A stretch of DNA of 64,000 bases from an uncultured Alistipes sp. (GCA_944321945.1 CALUNE010000003.1:210612-274611), one strand, 5' to 3'; positions 17,486-26,668 are shown, numbered from the stretch's first letter. The notes: generated by a model from the sequence alone, not told the origin. Translations and numbers: made by a program.

Positions 17486-20467
17486 ATGACCAAAAGCCTG
17501 GAACAGTACATGCCCGACGGGAGCAAACTCCCCTACCGCTTCATGAAATACCGCATCCACAAGATCCTGCTCGTCTGCTGCAGCTACGACGGGTACATTC
17601 TCGAGGAGGACGGGCATATCGAATCCCAGATCAACCAGGAATACATCGACCTCAACATGTCGAATCCGCCGTCGCTCACGCGCGTCAGCTCGACGGCCGA
17701 GGCGCTCGAGGCGCTCGGCGAGGACGACTCCTACGACTTCATCCTGACGATGTACAACGTCGGCGAACCCGACGTCTTCACCTTCGCCCGCATCGTCAAG
17801 GAGCGCCACCCGCAGATCCCCGTGGCGCTGCTCACCTCCTTCTCGAAGGACATCTACCGCCGCATCGAGGAGCAGGACCATTCGGGCCTGGACTACATCT
17901 TCTCCTGGCACGGAAACACCGACCTGATCATCGGTATCATCAAGCTCATCGAGGACAAGATGAATGCCGACGAGGATATTCTCGAGGGGGGCGTGCAGGC
18001 CATCCTGCTGGTCGAGGACTCGATCCGCTTCTACTCGACCTACCTGCCCGAGCTCTACAAGCTGATCCTGCTCCAGAACACCGAATTTCTCAAGGATGCC
18101 TTCAACGAACAGCAGCAGGTTCTCCGCAAGCGGGCCCGCCCGAAGATCCTGCTGGCCCGCAGCTACGACGAGGCCACGGAACTCTACGACCGCTACCGGC
18201 GGAATCTGCTCGGCGTGATCTCCGACGTGGGCTTCGTCCTCCACCGCAACGACCCCTCGGAGAGCGAAAAACTCGACGCCGGCATCGATCTCTGCCGCCG
18301 CATCAAGCAGGACAATCCGCTGATGCCCGTGCTGCTGCAGTCGTCGCAGACCTCCTTCGCCGATCAGGCCCGCGCCCTGGGAGCCGGATTCCTGGCCAAG
18401 AACTCCAAGACGCTGCTCTCCGAACTGAGCGACTACATCGCCAAGGAGTTCGCCTTCGGCGACTTCGTCTTCGAGGATCCCGAGACTGGCGCCGAAATCG
18501 GCCGCGCCAAGGACCTCACGCAGATGCAGCACATGATCGCCACCATCCCCGACGAGGCCTTCGAGTACCACACCTCGCAGAACCACCTCTCCAAGTGGTT
18601 GTACTCGCGCGGCTTGTTCCCGCTGGCCGCCTCGATCCGCCAGTACAACAAGAGCCACTTCTCGTCGGTCGAGGAGCACCGCCGCGTGCTCGTCAACCTG
18701 ATCCGCGACTACCGCACGCTGCTCGGACAGGGCGTCGTGGCGCGTTTCGACCCCGAGACCTACTCCGATGCCGTGGCCTTCGCCCGCATCGGCGAGGGTT
18801 CGCTCGGCGGAAAGGCCCGCGGTCTGGCCTTCATGAACTCGATGCTCACCAAGCACCGCCAATACGACAAGCACGAAAACGTCCGCATCATGATCCCCCG
18901 CTCGGTGGTCATCGCCACGGAGTATTTCGACGAGTTCATCCGCCGCAACGACCTGCAGTACATCATCTCGCAGGACTTCTCCGACGAGGAGATCCTCTCG
19001 GAATTCGTCACCTCGACCGTCCCGCAGCGCCTGCAGGAGGAGCTGAAGGCCTACATCCGCACGGTCCGCACACCGCTGGCCATCCGCTCCTCGTCGAAAC
19101 TCGAGGATTCGCACTACCAGCCCTTCGCCGGCATCTACTCGACCTACATGATCCCCTACACGCCCAACGAGGATCAGATGCTGCGTCTGGTGCTGCGCGC
19201 CGTCAAGAGCGTCTACGCCTCGGTCTACTTCGCCGCTTCGCGGGCCTACATCGCCTCGTCGCAGAACCTGATCTCCGAGGAGAAGATGGCCGTCATCATC
19301 CAGGAGGTCTGCGGTACGGAGCAGAACGGGCTGTGGTTCCCGACCTGCTCGGGCGTCGCCCGCTCGATCAACTACTACCCGATCGGCGACGAACAACCCT
19401 CGGACGGCGTCTGCAACGTAGCCATGGGACTGGGCAAACTCGTCGTCGACGGCGGCCGCACGCTCCGCTTCTCGCCCCGCTATCCGCAGAAGGTCCTCCA
19501 GACATCGACCCCCGAACTGGCGCTGAGCGACACCCAGACCGAAGTCCTCGCCCTGAGCCTCCGCCCCGAAGAGTTCCGCACGTCGATCGACGACGCGGTG
19601 AATCTGCACCGCCTCTCGCTGCGAGACATCGCCGACTACCGCAACGCCCGCTACGTCTGCTCGGTCTGGGACCGCGAGAACGAACGCATCTCGGACAGCC
19701 CGTTCGACCGCGGACGCAAGGTCATCACCTTCAACAACATTCTCAAGTACAACACCTTCCCGCTGGCCGAGATCGTCTCGGACATCCTGCGCATGGGGGC
19801 CGAGGAGATGCGCTGCCCCGTCGAGGTGGAGTTCGCCGTCAACATGGACGTCGCCCCGGGCCAGCAGCAGATCTTCAACCTGCTGCAGATCCGCCCGATC
19901 ATCGACAACCAGGACAACCGCGCCATCGACTGGTCGAAGGAGGATCCCGCCCGCGCACTGATCTACGGCGAACAGGCCCTCGGCATCGGCATGATGTCCG
20001 ATCTGGCCGACATCATCTACGTGAAGAGCGAAGCGTTCGATTCGCTCTCGACCGAGAAGATCGCCGACGAACTGCTGGCGATGAACAACCGCATGCGCGA
20101 CGAAAAACGCTCCTATATTCTTGTGGGACCCGGACGCTGGGGATCGTCGGATCCGTTCCTGGGCGTGCCCGTGAAGTGGAACCACATCTCCGAGGCGAAG
20201 GTCATCGTCGAGTGCGGCATCGAGAAGTTCGAGGTCGAACCCTCGCAGGGCACCCACTTCTTCCAGAACGTCACCTCACTGGGCGTGGGCTATCTGACCA
20301 TCAGCCCCTACCGCGGCGAGGGGATCTTCCGCGAAGCGTATCTCGATTCGCTGCCGGCCTGCCACGAAGGAACCTATCTGCGTCAGGTGCGCTTCGAACA
20401 CCCGCTGTGGGTCTGCATCGACGGACGCTCGAACCGGGGCATGATCCGCGAAACCAGCAAAGACTAA
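17486..20467 (+). CDS. Receiver-like and PPDK-type ATP-binding domain fusion protein
   Basis: A 993-residue cytoplasmic protein. Residues about 24-155 form a receiver-like fold without the phospho-acceptor (YDFILTMYN, Met/Tyr where Asp is expected). Residues about 168-320 form a second receiver-like fold that keeps the acidic pair in LLVEDS (Glu177-Asp178), a candidate acceptor Asp247 in GVISDVGF and Lys305 in FLAKNSK. Residues about 430-860 match the PEP/pyruvate-binding (PPDK_N) ATP-grasp domain: GSLGGKARGLAF (Lys443), LAIRSSSKLEDS and FAGIYSTY. The swivelling phosphohistidine domain and the C-terminal PEP barrel of PEP synthase are absent. The last 130 residues contain LVGPGRWGSSDP. Function is unknown; a signal-dependent phosphotransfer or ATP-sensing role is inference. 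It stands alone on its transcript. Confidence 0.8.
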   Translation: MTKSLEQYMPDGSKLPYRFMKYRIHKILLVCCSYDGYILEEDGHIESQINQEYIDLNMSNPPSLTRVSSTAEALEALGEDDSYDFILTMYNVGEPDVFTFARIVKERHPQIPVALLTSFSKDIYRRIEEQDHSGLDYIFSWHGNTDLIIGIIKLIEDKMNADEDILEGGVQAILLVEDSIRFYSTYLPELYKLILLQNTEFLKDAFNEQQQVLRKRARPKILLARSYDEATELYDRYRRNLLGVISDVGFVLHRNDPSESEKLDAGIDLCRRIKQDNPLMPVLLQSSQTSFADQARALGAGFLAKNSKTLLSELSDYIAKEFAFGDFVFEDPETGAEIGRAKDLTQMQHMIATIPDEAFEYHTSQNHLSKWLYSRGLFPLAASIRQYNKSHFSSVEEHRRVLVNLIRDYRTLLGQGVVARFDPETYSDAVAFARIGEGSLGGKARGLAFMNSMLTKHRQYDKHENVRIMIPRSVVIATEYFDEFIRRNDLQYIISQDFSDEEILSEFVTSTVPQRLQEELKAYIRTVRTPLAIRSSSKLEDSHYQPFAGIYSTYMIPYTPNEDQMLRLVLRAVKSVYASVYFAASRAYIASSQNLISEEKMAVIIQEVCGTEQNGLWFPTCSGVARSINYYPIGDEQPSDGVCNVAMGLGKLVVDGGRTLRFSPRYPQKVLQTSTPELALSDTQTEVLALSLRPEEFRTSIDDAVNLHRLSLRDIADYRNARYVCSVWDRENERISDSPFDRGRKVITFNNILKYNTFPLAEIVSDILRMGAEEMRCPVEVEFAVNMDVAPGQQQIFNLLQIRPIIDNQDNRAIDWSKEDPARALIYGEQALGIGMMSDLADIIYVKSEAFDSLSTEKIADELLAMNNRMRDEKRSYILVGPGRWGSSDPFLGVPVKWNHISEAKVIVECGIEKFEVEPSQGTHFFQNVTSLGVGYLTISPYRGEGIFREAYLDSLPACHEGTYLRQVRFEHPLWVCIDGRSNRGMIRETSKD

Positions 20468-20517
20468 AATTTTCCGAAAAATTCCCGGAAAAAGTTACAA
20501 TCCCTAAGAAATATTGC

Positions 20518-20525
20518 TATATTTG
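20518..20525 (+). promoter_or_regulatory. Bacteroidota -7 box for gdhA
   Basis: TATATTTG matches TAnnTTTG, 36 nt before the gdhA ATG, in an AT-rich 94-nt gap. No good -33 TTTG is visible. Confidence 0.6.
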
Positions 20526-20561
20526 TAACAGAAGAATACCAAACCTAAAAACTTCAAAGCT

Positions 20562-21899
20562 ATGAACGTAAACAAAATCATGACGGAACTCGAACGCAAG
20601 CACCCCGGCGAAAGCGAATACCTGCAGGCCGTGCGCGAAGTTCTGATGACTGTGGAGGGCGCCTACAACCAACATCCCGAATTCGAAGCCAACCGCATCG
20701 CTGAACGGATCGTCGAGCCCGACCGGATCTTCACGTTCAAAGTCGTATGGGTCGATGACCGCGGCGAAGTGCAGACCAACCTCGGCTACCGCATCCAGTT
20801 CAACAACGCCATCGGCCCCTACAAGGGCGGTCTGCGTTTCCACCCGTCAGTCAACCTCTCGATCCTCAAGTTCCTCGGATTCGAACAGATCTTCAAGAAT
20901 GCCCTCACGACGCTTCCGATGGGCGGCGCCAAGGGAGGCTCGGACTTCAACCCCAAAGGCAAGTCGGATCGCGAAGTGATGCGCTTCTGCCAGGCCTTCA
21001 TGACCGAACTCTGGCGCCACATCGGCCCCGAAACCGACGTTCCGGCCGGTGACATCGGCGTCGGCGGCCGCGAGATCGGTTACCTCTACGGCATGTACCG
21101 CAAACTCGCCCGCGAAAATACCGGCGTGCTGACCGGCAAGGGCATGACCTACGGCGGTTCGCTCATCCGTCCCGAGGCGACGGGCTTCGGCGCCGTCTAC
21201 TTCCTGCGCCAGATGCTCGAGAAGGCCGGCATGGACATCAAGGGGCAGACGATCGCCATCTCGGGCTTCGGCAACGTCGCCTGGGGCGCCGCCAAGAAGG
21301 CAACGGAGCTCGGTGCCAAGGTCGTGACGCTGTCGGGTCCCGACGGATACGTCTACGATCCGGACGGTCTGAACGACGAGAAGATCGACTACATGCTCGA
21401 GCTGCGCGCGTCGAACAACGACGTCGTGGAGCCCTACGTCAAGAAGTTCCCCGGCGCACAGTTCTTCGCCGGCCGCAAGCCCTGGGAGGTCAAGGTCGAC
21501 ATCGCCATGCCGTGCGCCACGCAGAACGAGCTGGACGGTGAGGATGCCAAGAAGCTGCTGGCCAACGGCGTGAAGATCGTGGCCGAGGTTTCGAACATGG
21601 GCTGCCGCCCGGAGGCCATCGACGCCTTCATCGCCGCCAAGATCCCCTACGGACCCGGCAAGGCCGTCAATGCCGGCGGTGTGGCCACGTCGGGCCTCGA
21701 GATGACGCAGAACGCCCAGAAACTCAACTGGACGGCCGAAGAGGTCGATGCCAAACTGCATCAGATCATGTCGTCGATCCACCACGCCTGCCTCGAATAC
21801 GGCACCGAAGCCGATGGCTACATCAACTACATGAAGGGCGCCAACATCGCCGGCTTCATGAAGGTGGCCAAGTCGATGGTCGAGCAGGGCATCCTGTAG
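20562..21899 (+). CDS. gdhA: Glutamate dehydrogenase, NADP-type hexameric
   Basis: GdhA makes glutamate from 2-oxoglutarate and ammonium. At 445 residues it matches the hexameric bacterial family. Signatures: YKGGLRFHPSV, PMGGAKGGSDFNPKG with the catalytic Lys, the Rossmann motif AISGFGNVAWGAAKKA, and the C-terminal NAGGVATSGLEMTQN. The NADP preference is inferred from similarity to Bacteroides GdhA, not from a decisive residue. It is monocistronic, with its own promoter box upstream and an intrinsic terminator 25 nt downstream. Confidence 0.97.
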   Translation: MNVNKIMTELERKHPGESEYLQAVREVLMTVEGAYNQHPEFEANRIAERIVEPDRIFTFKVVWVDDRGEVQTNLGYRIQFNNAIGPYKGGLRFHPSVNLSILKFLGFEQIFKNALTTLPMGGAKGGSDFNPKGKSDREVMRFCQAFMTELWRHIGPETDVPAGDIGVGGREIGYLYGMYRKLARENTGVLTGKGMTYGGSLIRPEATGFGAVYFLRQMLEKAGMDIKGQTIAISGFGNVAWGAAKKATELGAKVVTLSGPDGYVYDPDGLNDEKIDYMLELRASNNDVVEPYVKKFPGAQFFAGRKPWEVKVDIAMPCATQNELDGEDAKKLLANGVKIVAEVSNMGCRPEAIDAFIAAKIPYGPGKAVNAGGVATSGLEMTQNAQKLNWTAEEVDAKLHQIMSSIHHACLEYGTEADGYINYMKGANIAGFMKVAKSMVEQGIL

Positions 21900-21924
21900 G
21901 CCGTCCGTTCATCCAAATTTCACG

Positions 21925-21957
21925 AAAGGCCGTCCGTGCACACCGGACGGCCTTTTT
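21925..21957 (+). terminator. Intrinsic terminator of gdhA
   Basis: Perfect 12-bp stem AAAGGCCGTCCG / CGGACGGCCTTT, 7-nt loop, then two further T residues, directly after gdhA. Confidence 0.92.
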
Positions 21958-22053
21958 GTGCTACGGGCTCCGGGACAAGGCCCGCTCCGAGAAAAACATT
22001 CATTTGAAAAAACGTCGGATTCGTGATCAAACCCGGCCGAATGGTTGAATTTA

Positions 22054-22085
22054 TTTGATGCTGTCGATACGGACACCTAACTTTG
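22054..22085 (+). promoter_or_regulatory. Bacteroidota promoter with both -33 and -7 boxes
   Basis: TTTG (22054-22057), 20-nt spacer, TAACTTTG (22078-22085). This is the textbook TTTG-N19-21-TAnnTTTG layout and is one of the two complete examples in the window. It drives the lipoprotein gene whose ATG is at 22119 and rules out a TTG start at 22083, which lies inside the -7 box. Confidence 0.8.
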
Positions 22086-22118
22086 AGGTCAGTCAAACAT
22101 CAAAACACGTTACGGATT

Positions 22119-22727
22119 ATGACACACATTCGGAAAATGACCAACATGCTGGCAGCCGTAGCACTGGCCTGCCTGACACTGACCTCGACCGCCTGCTCGG
22201 ACGATGACGACAACTCCACCCCGGATCCCGACAAGCAGGAACAGGGACAGACTCTGACGCTCCAGGATGCCGTCGGAAGCTACACCGGAACGTTCGACTT
22301 TACGTCCGAACCCAGTACGCTGAATCCCGCACCGCAATCCCAGAACGATATCGCCGTATCGCTCGAGGTGACCGAGGAGGGCGCCGTGCATTTCGCCGAG
22401 TTCCCGGCCGCCACGCTGGTTACAGCACTGCTGGGCGAAGAGGCTGCCGGCTCGCTGATTGACATGCTGGGGACGATCACCTACGACGCCACGATCGGCA
22501 CCCCGACGGCCGATGCCACGAAATTGTCGGCTGCGCTGACCACGCCCGCCCTGACGATCAACCTGATGGGCGGCATGATAAAGGTCGAGATCACGATCGA
22601 ATCGCCCGAGCAGCTCACCTATACGAAGGAGGGCGGACTGACCTTCACGCTCAAGACCACCAAGGCCTCGATCAACGGAGAAGAGAGGGAGCTGGTCAAC
22701 ACGCTGACGTTCGACGTCAAGAAATAA
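22119..22727 (+). CDS. Small lipoprotein, DUF4840-like
   Basis: A 202-residue lipoprotein: signal peptide with lipobox TSTAC followed by the acidic run SDDDDN, which resembles the Bacteroidota surface-export signal for lipoproteins. The rest is a beta-rich domain starting at about residue 50 (LQDAVGSYTGTFDF) and ending with LTFTLKTTKASINGE. This pattern resembles DUF4840-type Bacteroidales lipoproteins, an assignment from memory. The ATG at 22119 was chosen because the complete promoter ends at 22085; ATG 22137 is also possible. No functional residues are recognised. It is monocistronic. Confidence 0.7.
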   Translation: MTHIRKMTNMLAAVALACLTLTSTACSDDDDNSTPDPDKQEQGQTLTLQDAVGSYTGTFDFTSEPSTLNPAPQSQNDIAVSLEVTEEGAVHFAEFPAATLVTALLGEEAAGSLIDMLGTITYDATIGTPTADATKLSAALTTPALTINLMGGMIKVEITIESPEQLTYTKEGGLTFTLKTTKASINGEERELVNTLTFDVKK

Positions 22728-22782
22728 TCGCGGATAAAGTGCCGGGTATCGCGCGATGCGAGGTCCGGCGCGGAAGGTCCGG

Positions 22783-22836
22783 CCTGCCGGCGGCAGGTTG
22801 AGGCGAGTTGGACGGTGTGAAACCGCCGCCGGCAGG
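22783..22836. repeat. Imperfect inverted repeat, GC-rich
   Basis: CCTGCCGGCGGC (22783-22794) is perfectly complementary to GCCGCCGGCAGG (22825-22836). The similarity extends outward with a small bulge, from GGAAGG at 22772 to CCTTCC at 22843. The 30-nt loop separates it from a simple terminator, and there is no T-tract. Function unknown. Confidence 0.6.
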
Positions 22837-22866
22837 GCCTTCCCATCCGACAAGCCCGTCAAAAAA

Positions 22867-22894
22867 GGCGGTCCCGAATCGGGACCGCCCTTTT
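22867..22894. terminator. Bidirectional intrinsic terminator
   Basis: GGCGGTCCCG / CGGGACCGCC, 10-bp stem with a 3-nt loop, flanked by six A on the left and TTTT on the right. It sits between the convergent lipoprotein gene and pgi and can serve both. Confidence 0.9.
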
Positions 22895-22916
22895 CATATC
22901 CGGGATCGGCCGTCGC

Positions 22917-24248
22917 TTACAGCCGCGCCTTGATCGCCTTGGTGGCCTCCTCGTAGCCCGGCTTCTCCAGCAGCGCGAACATGTTCTTCTTGTAGGCCTC
23001 GACACCCGGCTGGTCGAACGGATTGACACCCAGCAGATAACCGCTGATGCCGCACGCCTTCTCGAAGAAGTAGAGCAGCGATCCGATCACCTCGGCCGAG
23101 ATCTCCGGGATCTCCACCCGCAGGTTGGGCACGCCGCCGTCGACGTGAGCCAGCTGTACGCCCAGTTCGGCCATGCGGTTGACCTCCGAGATGCGCTTGC
23201 CGGCCAGATAGTTCAGTCCGTCGAGGTTCTCGGGATCAGATTCGATCACCACCTTCGCGGCCGGTTTGGCCACCGAGATGATCGTCTCGAAGAGATGGCG
23301 CTCGCCCTGCTGGATGTACTGACCCATCGAGTGCAGGTCGGCCGTCAGCGTCACGCTGGCCGGGAAGAGGCCCTTGCCCTCCTTGCCCTCGCTCTCGCCG
23401 TAGAGCTGCTTCCACCACTCGTTGATGTACTGCAGACGGGGTTCATACGAACCGAGGATCTCGATCTTCTTGCCCCCGGCATAGAGCAGGTTGCGCACGA
23501 CGGCGTAGATGGCCGAGGGGTTTTCAGCGAAGGGAACCTCCTGCGAGGTGGCCTTCTCCATCTGCTGAGCACCGCGTACCAGCGCCCGGATATCCACACC
23601 GGCCACAGCCAGCGGAAGCAGTCCGACGGGCGTCAGCACCGAGAAGCGGCCGCCCACGTCGTCCGGAATGACGAACGTCGGGTAACCCTCCTGCGTGGCC
23701 AGCGTCTTCAGCGCACCACGCGCCTTGTCCGTCACGGCCACGATCCGCTCGGCGGCCTCCTGCTTGCCGTAACGCTTCTCGATCTCGGCCTTGATCAGAC
23801 GGAAGGCGATGGCCGGTTCGGTCGTCGTGCCCGACTTCGAGATGACGATGGCGGCGATCGAATGCTCCTTCACGGCATCGAGCAGTTCGGCCGTGTAATC
23901 CTCCGAGATGTTCTGTCCGGCGAAGAGCACCGTCGGGTTGGTCTGCTCCTTGTGCAGCAACTTGAAGGGGTCGCTCATCGCCTCCAGTACGGCCTTCGCA
24001 CCGAGGTACGAACCGCCGATACCGATGCAGATCACCACGTCGGCCTTCGCCCGCAGTTTGGCAGCTACGGCCTCGACAGCGTCCAGATCGGCCTCCGAGA
24101 TCGACGACGGGAGGTGTACCCATCCCAGAAAATCGTTACCGGCACCCTTGCCCGAATGCAGCAGGGCGTTGGCGGCCTGTGCCTTGGCCTCCATCTCGGC
24201 GGTGATCTCCACACCGGCCTTCGAGATGTCCAGTTTTACATTTTTCAT
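22917..24248 (-). CDS. pgi: Glucose-6-phosphate isomerase
   Basis: Pgi interconverts glucose 6-phosphate and fructose 6-phosphate. The 443-residue length is that of the short bacterial form. Signatures are [51 protein letters not shown] and the C-terminal catalytic region [23 protein letters not shown] with the conserved Lys. It follows gpsA by 6 nt on the same strand, so the two are co-transcribed and join glycolysis to glycerolipid synthesis. Confidence 0.97.
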   Translation of the reverse strand: MKNVKLDISKAGVEITAEMEAKAQAANALLHSGKGAGNDFLGWVHLPSSISEADLDAVEAVAAKLRAKADVVICIGIGGSYLGAKAVLEAMSDPFKLLHKEQTNPTVLFAGQNISEDYTAELLDAVKEHSIAAIVISKSGTTTEPAIAFRLIKAEIEKRYGKQEAAERIVAVTDKARGALKTLATQEGYPTFVIPDDVGGRFSVLTPVGLLPLAVAGVDIRALVRGAQQMEKATSQEVPFAENPSAIYAVVRNLLYAGGKKIEILGSYEPRLQYINEWWKQLYGESEGKEGKGLFPASVTLTADLHSMGQYIQQGERHLFETIISVAKPAAKVVIESDPENLDGLNYLAGKRISEVNRMAELGVQLAHVDGGVPNLRVEIPEISAEVIGSLLYFFEKACGISGYLLGVNPFDQPGVEAYKKNMFALLEKPGYEEATKAIKARL

Positions 24249-24254
24249 ATCGTG

Positions 24255-25262
24255 TCAAATTAGTTTGGTTGTCAGTTGTCGCATCTCCTTGCGCGGCGAG
24301 GTGCCCTCGTAGAGAACCCGGTAGACCATCTCGGCGATGGGCATCTCGATGCGGTGGCGCGTATTGATGTGGCGGATGCAGTCGGCGGCAAAGTAGCCTT
24401 CGGCCACCATCGTCATCTCGTTCAGCGCGCTCTTCACCGTACAGCCGTGGCCGATCAGCAGTCCCAGCCGGCGGTTGCGGCTGTAGGTCGAGTAGCAGGT
24501 CACCAGCAGGTCGCCCAGGTAGGCCGAGACCAGCGTATTGCGGCGGTCGGGATAGCTCTCCTCGAGGAAGCGCGTCATCTCGCCGGCCGAATTGGCGATC
24601 AGCACCGCCAGGAAGTTGTCGCCGTAGCCCAGCCCCACGGCCAGCCCCACGGCCAGCGCGTAGATGTTCTTCAGGATGGCTGCATATTCGATGCCATAGA
24701 GGTCGGTCGAATAGCTCAGACGGATGTTGCCGCCGGCAAAACGCGAGCCGATCAGGCGGGCATTCTCCGGATCGGTGCAGACCACCGTCAGGTAGGAGAG
24801 CTTGCCGCGCGAGACCTCTTCGGCGTGAGACGGCCCCGTGAAGAGCCCCAGCTGCTTGTAGGAGAGGCCGTAGCGGTCGTGGATGTATTCGACGACGGTC
24901 TGATAGTCGCCCGGAACGATTCCCTTGATGGCCGAGACGATGAACTTCTCCTTGAGCGGGACGGTCAGCGGTGCGAGAAAGTCCTTCAGATAGGCCGACG
25001 GGGTGGCCAGGATGACGATGTCGGCATCGCGGACCACGGCATCCAGATCGTCCGAGACGGCCAGCGCCGAGGGGTCGAACTCCAGATCGCTCAGATAACG
25101 CGGATTGCGTCCTTCGCTTCGCAACGAGGCCAGCACCTCCGGGTTGCGGACATACCATCCCACACGCTGTCCGTTGGCGGTGAGCAGCCCCACGAGGGCC
25201 GTCGCCCAGCTTCCATAGCCGATCACCGCACAGCGCGCGTCGGTTCCGATTTTGTATTCCAT
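24255..25262 (-). CDS. gpsA: Glycerol-3-phosphate dehydrogenase [NAD(P)+]
   Basis: GpsA reduces dihydroxyacetone phosphate to sn-glycerol 3-phosphate for phospholipid synthesis. The 335-residue length is normal with the ATG at 25262. Signatures: CAVIGYGSWATALVGLL (the nucleotide-binding GxGxW loop), SAIKGIVPG, GPSHAEEVSRGKLSYLTV, KNIYALAVGLAVGLGYGDNFLAVLIANS with the catalytic Lys, and GCTVKSAL near the end. In-frame extensions upstream toward 25628 run through the AT-rich promoter region and have no family similarity. It heads the gpsA-pgi operon. Confidence 0.95.
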   Translation of the reverse strand: MEYKIGTDARCAVIGYGSWATALVGLLTANGQRVGWYVRNPEVLASLRSEGRNPRYLSDLEFDPSALAVSDDLDAVVRDADIVILATPSAYLKDFLAPLTVPLKEKFIVSAIKGIVPGDYQTVVEYIHDRYGLSYKQLGLFTGPSHAEEVSRGKLSYLTVVCTDPENARLIGSRFAGGNIRLSYSTDLYGIEYAAILKNIYALAVGLAVGLGYGDNFLAVLIANSAGEMTRFLEESYPDRRNTLVSAYLGDLLVTCYSTYSRNRRLGLLIGHGCTVKSALNEMTMVAEGYFAADCIRHINTRHRIEMPIAEMVYRVLYEGTSPRKEMRQLTTKLI

Positions 25263-25282
25263 GCAGATTTCCGTTTGGCTTA

Positions 25283-25300
25283 CAAAGATACGCAAAGTTA
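25283..25300 (-). promoter_or_regulatory. Two tandem -7 boxes for gpsA-pgi
   Basis: On the minus strand TATCTTTG (25283-25290) and TAACTTTG (25293-25300) both match TAnnTTTG, 20 and 30 nt before the gpsA ATG. Either or both could be used; no -33 box at the right spacing was found. Confidence 0.6.
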
Positions 25301-25540
25301 CGTGCAAAAATCCGGAAGATTCCGAATTTTTGTCTGCCCGCTTTCCATCTTCTTCAAATTCAAAGATAAGGAAATTTGGGATACCGCACAACTTTTTCCG
25401 GCAGTTTTCGCCCGCAGCGGGTGTCCCGGCGGGCACCGACGCCTCCAGGAGGGGGCTGCCGACAGCCCTCGCAGCGGGAGAAATGCGCTTTCCATGAAAA
25501 AAATACACGCGGAAATGCTCCATTTTTCCGGGGGTTTTTG

Positions 25541-25548
25541 TACCTTTG
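25541..25548 (+). promoter_or_regulatory. Bacteroidota -7 box for the mreB operon
   Basis: TACCTTTG matches TAnnTTTG, 100 nt before the mreB ATG. It is preceded directly by a GTTTTTG run. It is the likely main promoter of the rod-shape operon. Confidence 0.6.
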
Positions 25549-25648
25549 TCCGGATCTGTCGGCTCTCGGCCCTCCGAAAGACCGAAGATCCTCGTATCCG
25601 ATTGACAATAAACGTTTTTACGAAACATACAGAGTTGGGTGTAGCTTT

Positions 25649-26668
25649 ATGGGAATCTTTTCTTTGACACAAGAGTTGGCCATCGACCTCGGCACGGCCA
25701 ACACGCTGATAATCTATAACGGAAAGGTCGTCGTCGACGAACCGTCGATCGTCGCCCTCGACGTCCATACCGGCAAACTCGTCGCCATCGGCCACCAGGC
25801 CCACCAGATGCACGAGCGTACCAATCCGAACATCAAGACCATCCGTCCGCTCAAGGACGGCGTGATCGCCGACTTCAACGCCACGGAACTCATGCTGCGC
25901 GGCATGATCAAGAAGGTCAAGACCTCGGGCAGCCTCTTCGCCCCGTCGCTGCGCATGGTCATCTGCATCCCCTCGGGCTCGACCAACGTCGAAATCCGCG
26001 CCGTGCGCGACTCGGCCGAACACGCCGGCGGCCGCGAAGTCTACATGATCTACGAACCCATGGCCGCAGCCCTCGGCGCCGGCCTCGACGTCGAAGCCCC
26101 CGAAGGAAACATGGTCATCGACATCGGCGGCGGTACGGCCGAAATCGCCTGCATCTCGCTCGGCGGCATCGTCTGCTCGGAATCGATCAATACGGCCGGC
26201 GACGTCTTCACCAGCGACATCCAGAGCTACGTCCGCCAGCAGCACAACATCCGCATCGGCGAACGGACGGCCGAAGCCATCAAATGCTCGATCGGCGCCG
26301 CCGTCTCCGACCTGGAGGAGGAGCCCGAAGACTACGTCGTCACCGGCCCCAACATGCTGACCGCCCTGCCGCAGACCATCTCGCTCTCCTACAGCGAAAT
26401 CGCCTATGCGCTGGAAAAGTCGCTCACGAAGATCGACGCCGCCCTGATGAAGGTGCTGGAGACCATCCCCCCCGAACTCTACGCCGACATCGTCAAGAAC
26501 GGCGTCTACCTGGCCGGCGGCGGCGCCCTGATCAAGGGCCTCGACCGACGCCTGAGCGAAAAGACCGGACTGCCGTTCCACATCGCCGAAGACCCCCTGC
26601 GCGCCATCGCCCGCGGTACGGGCATCGCCCTGAAGAACATCAACCGGTTCTCGTTCCTGATGCGATAA
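25649..26668 (+). CDS. mreB: Rod shape-determining actin-like protein MreB
   Basis: MreB forms membrane-associated filaments that position the elongation machinery of the cell wall. The 339-residue length from ATG 25649 is typical. Actin-family signatures: LAIDLGTANTLI (phosphate 1), VICIPSGSTNVEIRAV, YEPMAAALGAGLDV, VIDIGGGTAEIACISLGGIV (phosphate 2) and VYLAGGGALIKGLD (adenosine motif). The N-terminal MGIFSLTQE is the usual membrane-binding start. Extensions upstream to 25376 lack family similarity. It heads the operon mreB-mreC-mreD-mrdA-rodA. Confidence 0.97.
   Translation: MGIFSLTQELAIDLGTANTLIIYNGKVVVDEPSIVALDVHTGKLVAIGHQAHQMHERTNPNIKTIRPLKDGVIADFNATELMLRGMIKKVKTSGSLFAPSLRMVICIPSGSTNVEIRAVRDSAEHAGGREVYMIYEPMAAALGAGLDVEAPEGNMVIDIGGGTAEIACISLGGIVCSESINTAGDVFTSDIQSYVRQQHNIRIGERTAEAIKCSIGAAVSDLEEEPEDYVVTGPNMLTALPQTISLSYSEIAYALEKSLTKIDAALMKVLETIPPELYADIVKNGVYLAGGGALIKGLDRRLSEKTGLPFHIAEDPLRAIARGTGIALKNINRFSFLMR

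Larger units (their letters stand above)
25263..25648. other. Divergent intergenic region between gpsA and mreB
   Basis: This 386-nt stretch has no gene I can support. Minus-strand promoter boxes lie at its left end (25283-25300) and a plus-strand box at 25541-25548. The middle (25410-25490) is GC-rich and contains a perfect hairpin GGGCTG-CCGA-CAGCCC at 25453-25468. The 100 nt between the -7 box and the mreB ATG would be a long 5' leader; no known riboswitch was recognised. Confidence 0.7.

Noticed and set aside
17462-20257. A 931-codon minus-strand frame
   Set aside because: It is antisense to the receiver/ATP-grasp gene, composed of Val/Asp/Gly-rich filler without domains.
22756-22956. 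A short plus-strand frame across the inverted repeat and terminator
   Set aside because: It crosses the bidirectional terminator and the end of pgi, and has no start context or conservation evidence.
25263-25628. A longer N-terminus for GpsA
   Set aside because: It covers the promoter region and lacks family similarity; the Rossmann fold starts right after the ATG at 25262.
25376-25648. A longer N-terminus for MreB
   Set aside because: It crosses the promoter box and has no similarity to MreB; the ATG at 25649 gives the usual MGIFSL start.
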